Source: JACVRW01 sp035650215 (GTDB taxonomy: Bacteria; Actinomycetota; Thermoleophilia; Solirubrobacterales; Thermoleophilaceae). From it: a stretch of 64,000 nucleotides of DNA. Every line of letters begins with the position of its first letter. Position 1 is the stretch's first letter. The stretch spans positions 1 through 64,000 of the forward strand of contig DASRIC010000066.1 in the NCBI GenBank assembly GCA_035650215.1, read 5' to 3'. Shown one piece after another: positions 54,949 through 62,398 of this stretch. The position numbers and the translations under genes were made by a program. Below the pieces are notes generated by a model, which saw nothing but the letters and a program-made list of their open reading frames with translations, did no database searches and was not told where the DNA came from.

Positions 54949-57900
54949 ATGAGCTGCGGCGCCTGCGGTATGGAGAACCCCGCCGGCGCCCGTTTCTGCA
55001 TGTCCTGCGGCGCGCGCCTCGAGCAGCGCTGCGCGGCCTGCGGCAACCCGGCGCCGCCCGAGGCCCGCTTCTGCATGAACTGCGGCCAGTCGCTCCAGGA
55101 GGCTGCCCCGGCGGGCCCGCCACGGCGCTCCGAGCCGCCGCCCGAGGAGCGCCGGCAGGTCACGGTCCTGTTCGCCGACCTGTCCGGCTACACCGCATTC
55201 GCCGAGCGCATGGACCCGGAGGCGGTCAAGTCGCTCGTCGACCGCGCCCTGATGCGGCTCGGGCGCGAGGTATCGCGCTTCGGGGGCACGGTCGACAAGT
55301 ACATCGGCGACAACGTGATGGCGATCTTCGGCGCGCCCGTGGCACACGAGGACGACGCCGAGCGCGCGGTGCGCGCGGGGCTCAGCATGCAGGACGCGAT
55401 GTCGGAGGTGAACGAGAACCTGCCGCCGGGGGTGAACTTCGAGCTGCGCGTGGGCATCAACACGGGCGAGGTGCTGGCGGGCGCCGTGGGTGAGTCCTAC
55501 ACGGTGACCGGCGACACGGTGAACGTGGCGGCGCGCCTGCAGAGCGCCGCCCGCCCGGGGAGCGTGACCGTCGGCGAGCGCACGATGCGCGCCACCCATG
55601 CGGCGATCGACTACCGCGTGCTCGAGCCGCTCGCGCTCAAGGGCAAGGCGGAGCCGGTGCCGGCCTGGGAGGCCGAGGGCCTGATCGCCCAGCACCCGCT
55701 GCGCCGCACCGGCCCGGCCAGCGAGTCGCCGCTCGTGGGCCGCGAGGACGAGCTGACGGCGCTCGGCTCCCTCTACGACCGGGTGGTCCGCGAGGGCTCG
55801 CCGCAACTGGTGACGATCGTCGGCGAGGCCGGCGTGGGCAAGTCGCGGGTGCTGCGCGAGTACGAGCAGCGCCTGGGCGAGCATCCCTCGCCGCCGAACG
55901 TGCGCGTCGGTCGCTGCCTGCCCTACGGCTCGGGGATCGTCTACTGGGCGCTCGGCGAGGTACTGCGCGCCGAGTGCGGGATCGTGGACTCGGACTCGGC
56001 CGACGAAGCGTGGGACAAGCTCTGCACCTATAGCGGCACGCTGTTCGCCTCGGACGGCGAGTCAAGCGACAGCGGCATGCAGAAGGCCGCGCTGATCGGC
56101 CGCCTGCTCGGGCTCGACGTCCCCTCCGAGCTCGCGCCCGCCGAGCCCGACCCGGAGCGGCTGCGCGAGTCCTTCTTCTCGGCGCTGCGCGCGGGCATCG
56201 AGGCGATTGCCAAGCGCCGGCCGATGGTGCTCGTGTTCGAGGACATCCACTGGGCCGACGACGGCATGCTCGACGCCATCGAGCACCTCGCCCAATGGGT
56301 CCGCGCGCCCCTGATGCTCGTCTGCCTCGCTCGCGACGAGCTGCTCGACCGGCGGTCAGGCTGGGGCGGCGGGCGTCGCTCGGCCACCCAGCTGCTGCTC
56401 AATCCGCTCTCCGAGGCGGATACATGCGAGCTGCTCAGCGCCCTGCTGCCCGAGGGCCAGGACGTGGTGCCCGTCGTGGCCGAGCGCTCCGGAGGCAACC
56501 CCCTCTTCGCCGAGGAGATGGCCCGCCGCATGGCCGAGGAGGGCCGGAGCGACGCCGCCGAGCTACCCGACACGGTGCAGGGCGTGCTGGCCGCCAGGCT
56601 CGACTCGCTCGACCCGTTCGAGCGGCGCCTCGTGCAGCAGGCGTCCGTGGTCGGGCGCACGTTCTGGGAGGACTCGCTCGCCGCCGTGGCCGAGGCGGAG
56701 GGGCGCGACCTCGGCCAGGCGCTCAGGTCGCTGCGCCAGAAGGACATCCTCGAGCCGGACGCCGAGGGCGAGCTGGCGTTCAAGCACGTGCTGATCCGCG
56801 ACGTGGCCTACGGGATGCTGCCCAAGGCCGTGCGCTCGCGGAAGCACTACGAGGTGGGCGCCTTCTTCGAGGAGCGCCACGAGGGGCGGACGGACGAGGT
56901 GGTGGCGCTGCTCGCCGAGCACTACGGACGCGCTGCCGCACTCGGCCGCGAGGGCGGCCTGCCGGACAGCGAGCTCGCGGAGATGCGCGAGCGGGCGGTC
57001 CGGTTCCTGGAGGAGGCGGGCGACGCCGCAGCGCTCCTGTACTCGAACCGCGAGGCGGCTTCCCACTACCGCCATGCCCGCGAGGTCGAGAACGGCGGCG
57101 ACTCCCGTGTGCGCGTGGCGGAGAAGCTCGGCGACGTGTCGCTCAGACTCGGACGCGTGGACGAGGCGATCGCCGTGTGGACGGAGTGCCTCGACTGGTT
57201 CCGAGGCCAGGAGGACCTCGAGCGGGTGGCTGACCTGCATCGCAAGATCGGTGCCGGGCTCTCGCACAAGGGCGAGCGCAAGGCGGCCATCGAGCACTAC
57301 CAGAGGGGCATCAACCTGCTGAAGGACGGGCCGCCGCGGCTCGAGCTCGTGCGCCTCTACGAGGAGGCTGCCTGGCTCTACCTCCATACGGGCGACAACA
57401 TGCTCGCCATCTACGCGTCCGAGAAGGCGCTGCGGCTGGCCGAGCGCCTCGGCGAAACGCGTGCCGCGAGCCGCGCGCACGGGATCTTCGGGCGCGTGTT
57501 CGGCCGCATCGGCGACACCGAGAAGGCGCGCCAGAACCTGGAGCGGGCGGTGGAGCTCGCGCGTGGCTCCGACCACGGGGAGACGATCCTCGCCCTGTCC
57601 GCGCTCGGGCGCCAGCTCGAGATCTCCGAGGCCGACGTGCGCGGGGCGCGCGAGGCCTACGAGGAGGCCCTCGCGCTGGCCGAGGAGGTCGGGATGCTGC
57701 CGGCGCAGGTCGAGCTGCACGCCTGGCTCGCGCAGCTCGCCGTCTACGGCGCCGACTGGGAGCGCGTACGGTCATCGACCGAGGCGAGTGCGGAGCTGGC
57801 CGAACGCGAGGGGCTCGTGAGCAAGCTCTGCCTGCCCTACGCGCTACGCGCCTTCCTCTGCTGGCGCGCGGGCAACATCGGCGAGGCGACCGTGCTCTAC

Positions 57901-58446
57901 CACCGCGCTCACGAGCTGGCCGAGCAGGTGGGCTGGTCGGAGCTGGCCTTCGGCGCCCTGTTCGGGCTCGCCACCGCCCTCCGGGACCAGGGCGACCTCG
58001 ACGGCGCCACCGCCGCTCTCGACCAGGCGATCGAGGTGTGCGAACGCGCCGGCCTGATCGCGCAGTCGATTCAGGCGATGGGTGCGCGCGCCGTGATCCT
58101 CGCGCTCGCGCACCGGCCCCAGGCCGCCCGCGAGGCTGCCGAGGAGGCGACCGTGATCGCCGACCGGCTGCACTACCCGCTGGGACGCGCGGCGGCGCTC
58201 GAGGCGCGCGGCGTGTCGGCCGAGGACCCCGAGGAGGGGGCTGCCCTGCTGGCGGAGGCCGCCGAGGCCTGGCGGAGCCTGGAACGCCCGCTCGAGGCCG
58301 CACGGGCGCAACTGCTCATGGGTCAGGTGCTGGTGTCGCGCGACCCGGAGCGCGCCCGAGTCCTGCTCGAGGAGGCGGCCGCCGAGAGCGAGCGCCTCGG
58401 CGTGGCGCACCTTGCCGCGAAGGCGCGCGCGCTGGCGCCGGCGTAG
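54949..58446 (+). CDS. Class III adenylate/guanylate cyclase with zinc ribbons, ATPase and TPR
   Basis: An 1165-residue soluble protein. Residues 1-50 hold a double zinc ribbon (Cys3, 6, 17, 20 and Cys28, 31, 42, 45). The class III cyclase domain (about 68-245) keeps metal aspartates Asp77 (FADLSGYT) and Asp121 (DKYIGD), Lys117, and the GDTVNVAARL block (189-197) with Asn192 and Arg196, so it should be active; Lys117 with Asp189 favours ATP. An AAA/AfsR-like ATPase follows with Walker A GEAGVGKS at 292-299 and Walker B VLVFEDIHWADDG. The rest (about 640-1165) is TPR-like repeats. This layout couples cAMP production to ATPase/TPR sensing of a partner. Confidence 0.93.
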   Translation: MSCGACGMENPAGARFCMSCGARLEQRCAACGNPAPPEARFCMNCGQSLQEAAPAGPPRRSEPPPEERRQVTVLFADLSGYTAFAERMDPEAVKSLVDRALMRLGREVSRFGGTVDKYIGDNVMAIFGAPVAHEDDAERAVRAGLSMQDAMSEVNENLPPGVNFELRVGINTGEVLAGAVGESYTVTGDTVNVAARLQSAARPGSVTVGERTMRATHAAIDYRVLEPLALKGKAEPVPAWEAEGLIAQHPLRRTGPASESPLVGREDELTALGSLYDRVVREGSPQLVTIVGEAGVGKSRVLREYEQRLGEHPSPPNVRVGRCLPYGSGIVYWALGEVLRAECGIVDSDSADEAWDKLCTYSGTLFASDGESSDSGMQKAALIGRLLGLDVPSELAPAEPDPERLRESFFSALRAGIEAIAKRRPMVLVFEDIHWADDGMLDAIEHLAQWVRAPLMLVCLARDELLDRRSGWGGGRRSATQLLLNPLSEADTCELLSALLPEGQDVVPVVAERSGGNPLFAEEMARRMAEEGRSDAAELPDTVQGVLAARLDSLDPFERRLVQQASVVGRTFWEDSLAAVAEAEGRDLGQALRSLRQKDILEPDAEGELAFKHVLIRDVAYGMLPKAVRSRKHYEVGAFFEERHEGRTDEVVALLAEHYGRAAALGREGGLPDSELAEMRERAVRFLEEAGDAAALLYSNREAASHYRHAREVENGGDSRVRVAEKLGDVSLRLGRVDEAIAVWTECLDWFRGQEDLERVADLHRKIGAGLSHKGERKAAIEHYQRGINLLKDGPPRLELVRLYEEAAWLYLHTGDNMLAIYASEKALRLAERLGETRAASRAHGIFGRVFGRIGDTEKARQNLERAVELARGSDHGETILALSALGRQLEISEADVRGAREAYEEALALAEEVGMLPAQVELHAWLAQLAVYGADWERVRSSTEASAELAEREGLVSKLCLPYALRAFLCWRAGNIGEATVLYHRAHELAEQVGWSELAFGALFGLATALRDQGDLDGATAALDQAIEVCERAGLIAQSIQAMGARAVILALAHRPQAAREAAEEATVIADRLHYPLGRAAALEARGVSAEDPEEGAALLAEAAEAWRSLERPLEAARAQLLMGQVLVSRDPERARVLLEEAAAESERLGVAHLAAKARALAPA

Positions 58447-58458
58447 GCCTAGAGTCAT

Positions 58459-59709
58459 CTAGCCGCGGTCGCCGCCGGCGATCACCACGACCGTGGCGTC
58501 GCCCGCGAGACCCTGGCTCTCGGGGTCGATCGGCTCGCGCTGGGTGATCTTCAGGCGGCGCCCGACCGCCACCGCCTCGCGCTCGTGACCGCGCGAGTAC
58601 ATGACCACTGACTCGGCCCGCTGGCTGTCCTGCTCGGGCCCGTTCGCAACGGTGCCGATCTGGAAGCCGAAGCCCTCGACCTCTGTTGCGATCTTCGCGG
58701 CCAGGCCGGGCACGGTGGTGCCGTTCAGCACCGCCACCGTCACGTTGCTCGGGTTGACCGCGGGGCGGTTCTTGCGCTGGCCGCCGTTGCTCCCCTCGTC
58801 ACCGTCGCCGTCCTCGCCGCCCTCGTCCACCTGCGGGGTGCCTCCCCCGTTCTGAGCGGGCTGCGTGCCGCCGGGGTCGGCGTCGTCGCTCGTGACCTCC
58901 GTGATCGCGAATGCCGCTCCGCCGCCGAGCACGAGCACGCCGGCGATCACCAGCACGATCGTGCGGGGCCTCGCGAGCAGCCGCCGATACCACGGCTCCT
59001 CCTCCTGCGGAGGCAGGATCACCGTCTGCTGCGACGGGGGGCGCGGGGGCAGCTTCGGGCCGGGCGGCGGCTTGGATGCGGGTGGCTTGGATGCCGGCGC
59101 CGCCGCCGGCGCGGCGTTGCTTGCGGCGGCGCTCGCGGGCGCCGCCTGCTTGCCCTGGGCAGCGGCCGTCGCGGCTGCCGCGCCGGCACCGGTGGCGGCC
59201 GCGACCGCGGGAGCGGCCGGCTTCTCGTCCGCCGCGGGCTTCTCATCCGCGGAGGCCTTCTCTTCAGCCTGCGCGGGCTTGGCCTGCGCCGCGATGGGAG
59301 CGGCCTGCTGACCGGCGGCGGGGGCCGCGACGGGGGCCCCCTGCTGGACCGCGGCGGGGGTGGTGGCCGGCTTCGCCCCCGGCACCGCGGGCGGTCCCGA
59401 GGCCGCCGCGGGCTTGGCGGCGGCGGCGGCGGCAGCAGCCCCCGCGGGAGCCGCGGCGCCCGGGACCTTCGGGGCACCCGGAACGGGCGGAGCCCCGGGC
59501 TTGGCCTGGGGCTGTGGGGTCACGCGGCCCGGGACGGGCGCCACCTGCGCGGGAGTGCCCTCCTCGGCCCGCTCCGGGGCGCGCCCGGCCCATTCGCGAA
59601 GCCGCTTGACGTCCCGCGCCTGTGAGAAGTAGAGGACGGACAGCACGGCCAGGCCAAGGACGGACGCCAGGCCGGCGTAGGCGCCGATGTCTTGGACGAT
59701 CTCCGGCAA
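58459..59709 (-). CDS. LytR C-terminal-domain membrane protein
   Basis: A 416-residue protein starting at TTG 59709, with TAAGGT eight bases upstream. Helix 1 is at about 9-28, followed by an Ala/Pro/Lys-rich low-complexity stretch of about 190 residues, a second membrane helix at about 250-270 (TIVLVIAGVLVLGGGAAFAI), an acidic Gly-rich linker and a LytR_C domain at about 320-416 (NVTVAVLNGTTVPGLAAKIATEVEGFGF, TVVVIAGGD). LytR_C domains accompany wall-polymer ligases; here the catalytic LCP domain is missing, so it may assist one encoded elsewhere. It lies beside the CapD-type gene. Confidence 0.85.
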   Translation of the reverse strand: MPEIVQDIGAYAGLASVLGLAVLSVLYFSQARDVKRLREWAGRAPERAEEGTPAQVAPVPGRVTPQPQAKPGAPPVPGAPKVPGAAAPAGAAAAAAAAKPAAASGPPAVPGAKPATTPAAVQQGAPVAAPAAGQQAAPIAAQAKPAQAEEKASADEKPAADEKPAAPAVAAATGAGAAAATAAAQGKQAAPASAAASNAAPAAAPASKPPASKPPPGPKLPPRPPSQQTVILPPQEEEPWYRRLLARPRTIVLVIAGVLVLGGGAAFAITEVTSDDADPGGTQPAQNGGGTPQVDEGGEDGDGDEGSNGGQRKNRPAVNPSNVTVAVLNGTTVPGLAAKIATEVEGFGFQIGTVANGPEQDSQRAESVVMYSRGHEREAVAVGRRLKITQREPIDPESQGLAGDATVVVIAGGDRG

Positions 59710-59750
59710 GAGACGAAACCTTAGAAGGCGGGTCGGCGTGCCACTCTGCG

Positions 59751-61637
59751 CTACCCGCCGAAATGGGGCGCGTCGGCCGAGATGGTGAGCGCTCGCTCGG
59801 CCGAGAGCTCTGTCACCGTCCCCGCCAGGGCGGCGGCGTCGCCCGCGTAGACGAGCTCCTCGATGCTTGCGAACGCGGCCTCCACCCAGGCCGGGTCTAG
59901 CGGTGACTGCACGGCGCAGACGATCCTCTCCGCCGGCGTGGGCCGCGGCCGCTCGCCGGGGTTGAAGAGCTCCTCGTGGACCTTCTCCCCCGGGCGCCGC
60001 CCCACGATCTCGATGCCGATGTCCACCTCGGGCTCGAGCCCGGCGATCCGGATCATGTTCTGCGCGAGGTCGATGATCCGAACCGGTTCGCCCATCTCGA
60101 GCACGAATACCTCGCCGCCCACCGACAGCTCGCCGGAGCGGATGATCAGCTGCACCGCCTCAGGGATCGTCATGAAGTAGCGGGTCATCCTGGGGTCGGT
60201 GACCGTGACGGGCCCGCCCTGCGCGATCTGGCGCCGGAAAATCGGCACCACCGAACCGGAGGAGCCGAGCACGTTGCCGAACCGGACCGCCGAGTAGCGG
60301 GTGCCCTTCCAGCGGTTCTGGGCCGCCTCGACGGCCCACTCCGCCAGCGCCTTCGAGGCGCCCATCACCGTCGCCGGGCTCACGGCCTTGTCGGTGGAGA
60401 CGAGCACGAAGCGCTCCGTCCCCGCCTCGCCGGCCGCCGCCGCCACGATGCGCGTGGCCACCGCGTTGTTGCGCACGGCCTCCACGGGGTTCTCCTCCAT
60501 CAGCGGCACGTGCTTGTAGGCCGCGGCGTGGAAGACCACCGACGGACGGTGCTCGTCGAACACCTCGCGCATCCGCGTGGCGTCCTTGCAGTCGGCGAGC
60601 ACGGCGGCGGTGTTGCCGAAGTGGCGCTCCTCCTCGAGCTGGCGGCGGATCTCGAAAAGCGCGTTCTCCGAGTTCTCGACGAGCACGAGGCGCTTCGGGC
60701 CCACGTGGGCGATCTGGCGCGAGAGCTCCGCGCCGATCGAGCCCCCGGCCCCGGTGACGAGCACCACCCTGCCGCGCAGGTAGGCCCCCACCCGGTCGAT
60801 CTCAACGCGCACCGGCTCGCGACCGAGCACGTCCTCGACCTGCACTTCGCGCACCTGGCGCATGAGGTTGACCCCGCCCGAGAGCAGCTCGAACGTGGTG
60901 GGCAGCGTGCGCACTGGGATGCCGCGCTCGCGGCACGAGGTCACGACCTTCTGGCGCAGGGTGCCCGACGCCGACGGGATCGCGATGATCACCTCGGACG
61001 GCCGCACGCCGTCGAGGATCCGCGGCAGCTCGTCCGTTGGGCCGAGCACCTTGTGCCCGGCGATGCGCATCCCCTGTTTGCGTGGGTCGTCGTCCACGAA
61101 GCCCACGGGCGCGCTGTGCAGGCCCGGGTTGCGGCGCAGCTCGAAGGCCACCTGCTGGCCGCCGTTCCCCGCTCCCACGATCAGCACCTCGTTCGCCGCG
61201 CGCTCGAGCAGCGGCCCGCGGCTGGGGCGCTCCACGAGCGCCCGCACCGCGAAGCGGGCGCCCGCCACGAAGGCGAGCGCGAGCAGGAAGTCGAGCGCCA
61301 CGACGCTGCGCGGCGGGTCGTGGCGGCCGATCGAGAAGACGAACAGCACGACGATCAGCCCAACCGTGCAGACCACGACCGCCTTGAGGATCGTCTCGAA
61401 GTCCTTCTGGTCCACGAAGCGCCACAGCTTCGAGTAGAGCCCGAACATCGCGAAGATCACGAGCTTCATCGCCACGACGAGCACGATCGTGTCCGCGAGC
61501 AGGTCCTCGTAGCGCCCGGGAATGCCCTCGTCGAAGCGCAGGACGTACGCGAGGTAGTACGCGAGCGCGAGCAGGCAGGCGTCCACGCCGACCTGCCCAA
61601 GGCGGCGCACGTTGACTGATGAGGCGAACGATCGCAT
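59751..61637 (-). CDS. CapD/WbpM-type nucleotide-sugar dehydratase with membrane domain
   Basis: A 628-residue protein. Four transmembrane helices (about 12-120) are followed by a CoA-binding-like Rossmann domain (NEVLIVGAGNGGQQVAFELRR) and the dehydratase domain, with NAD motif VTGAGGSIGAELSRQI near residue 290. The catalytic block LVSTDKAVSPATVMGASKALAE has Met in place of the usual YxxxK tyrosine, as in the UDP-HexNAc 4,6-dehydratase family. It makes a 6-deoxy-4-keto sugar for the surface glycan, a fitting precursor for an amino sugar later formylated. It is transcribed toward the LytR_C gene and is divergent from dedA. Confidence 0.92.
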   Translation of the reverse strand: MRSFASSVNVRRLGQVGVDACLLALAYYLAYVLRFDEGIPGRYEDLLADTIVLVVAMKLVIFAMFGLYSKLWRFVDQKDFETILKAVVVCTVGLIVVLFVFSIGRHDPPRSVVALDFLLALAFVAGARFAVRALVERPSRGPLLERAANEVLIVGAGNGGQQVAFELRRNPGLHSAPVGFVDDDPRKQGMRIAGHKVLGPTDELPRILDGVRPSEVIIAIPSASGTLRQKVVTSCRERGIPVRTLPTTFELLSGGVNLMRQVREVQVEDVLGREPVRVEIDRVGAYLRGRVVLVTGAGGSIGAELSRQIAHVGPKRLVLVENSENALFEIRRQLEEERHFGNTAAVLADCKDATRMREVFDEHRPSVVFHAAAYKHVPLMEENPVEAVRNNAVATRIVAAAAGEAGTERFVLVSTDKAVSPATVMGASKALAEWAVEAAQNRWKGTRYSAVRFGNVLGSSGSVVPIFRRQIAQGGPVTVTDPRMTRYFMTIPEAVQLIIRSGELSVGGEVFVLEMGEPVRIIDLAQNMIRIAGLEPEVDIGIEIVGRRPGEKVHEELFNPGERPRPTPAERIVCAVQSPLDPAWVEAAFASIEELVYAGDAAALAGTVTELSAERALTISADAPHFGG

Positions 61638-61684
61638 CGGGTTGGCAGAGGAAGTGTGGCGGATCGCTAGCCTACTTCGCTCCC

Positions 61685-62338
61685 ATGACCGTGCTCGCCT
61701 CGATCACGGATCCGATCGTCGAGGTGGCCGTTGACGTGGTGGATGCCATGGGGCTGCCGGGAGTCTTCGTGCTGATGCTCCTGGAGAGCGCCTGCATTCC
61801 AGTGCCCAGCGAGGCCACCATGCTGTTCGCCGGCTTCAACGTGTCGCGCGGCGAGTACAGCCTGTTCGCCGCTACCGCGGTCGGGTCTCTCGCAAACCTC
61901 GTCGGCTCCTGGGTGGCCTATTGGGTCGGCTACATCGGCCGCGTCGACATCCTCGAGAAGCACGGCAAGAAGCTCCACATCAAGAAGTCCTACCTCGAGT
62001 GGGCGGACCGCTGGTTCGAGCGGCACGGCGACGCAACGGTCTTCTTCACGCGCATGCTGCCGATCATCCGCACCTTCATCTCGCTTCCCGCCGGGGTGGC
62101 GCGCATGCCGTTCTGGCGCTTCAGCGTGCTGTCGCTCCTCGGCTGCATCCCGTGGGTGCTGATGCTGACCTTCATCGGCAAGCAGGCCGGCGACAACTGG
62201 GAGGACTGGAAGGACAGCCTCCACTACGTGGACTACGCCGTGGCCGCGTGCATCGTGATCGGCGTGGTCTACCTGCTGATCCGGGCGCGCCGGCGTAAGC
62301 AGGCCGGGGGCGGCGAGGCCGCCACCGAATCCGCCTGA
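61685..62338 (+). CDS. DedA-family membrane protein
   Basis: A 217-residue DedA/VTT protein with about five hydrophobic segments. Conserved blocks are ESACIPVPSEATMLFAGF, the GSLANLVGSWVAYWVGYIGR segment, and FFTRMLPIIRTFISLPAGVARMPFWRF with the key arginines. DedA proteins help recycle undecaprenyl phosphate or other lipids across the membrane, which fits a neighbour of undecaprenyl-linked polysaccharide genes. ATG 61685 follows TAGCCT by 11 bases; the same spot reads TAGGCT toward the CapD-type gene. Confidence 0.92.
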   Translation: MTVLASITDPIVEVAVDVVDAMGLPGVFVLMLLESACIPVPSEATMLFAGFNVSRGEYSLFAATAVGSLANLVGSWVAYWVGYIGRVDILEKHGKKLHIKKSYLEWADRWFERHGDATVFFTRMLPIIRTFISLPAGVARMPFWRFSVLSLLGCIPWVLMLTFIGKQAGDNWEDWKDSLHYVDYAVAACIVIGVVYLLIRARRRKQAGGGEAATESA

Positions 62339-62369
62339 TCTCATCCTGGCGAACCGGCCCAATCGAACC

Positions 62370-62394
62370 TAAAGTGTCCCCAGGGCAGGGGACA
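62370..62394 (+). promoter_or_regulatory. Promoter box and hairpin before the SpoIIE phosphatase gene
   Basis: TAAAGT (62370-62375) is a candidate -10 box. It runs into TGTCCCC (62375-62381), which pairs perfectly with GGGGACA (62388-62394) over a six-base loop, ending four bases before the ATG. The hairpin contains the only G-rich stretch that could serve as ribosome site, so it may limit translation, or the palindrome may be an operator. Confidence 0.35.
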
Positions 62395-62398
62395 GCCC

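Noticed and set aside
59019..59609. Long open frames on both strands in the Ala/Pro-rich part of the LytR_C gene
   Set aside because: Low-complexity GC-rich sequence opens all frames; only the minus frame links two membrane helices with a LytR_C domain.
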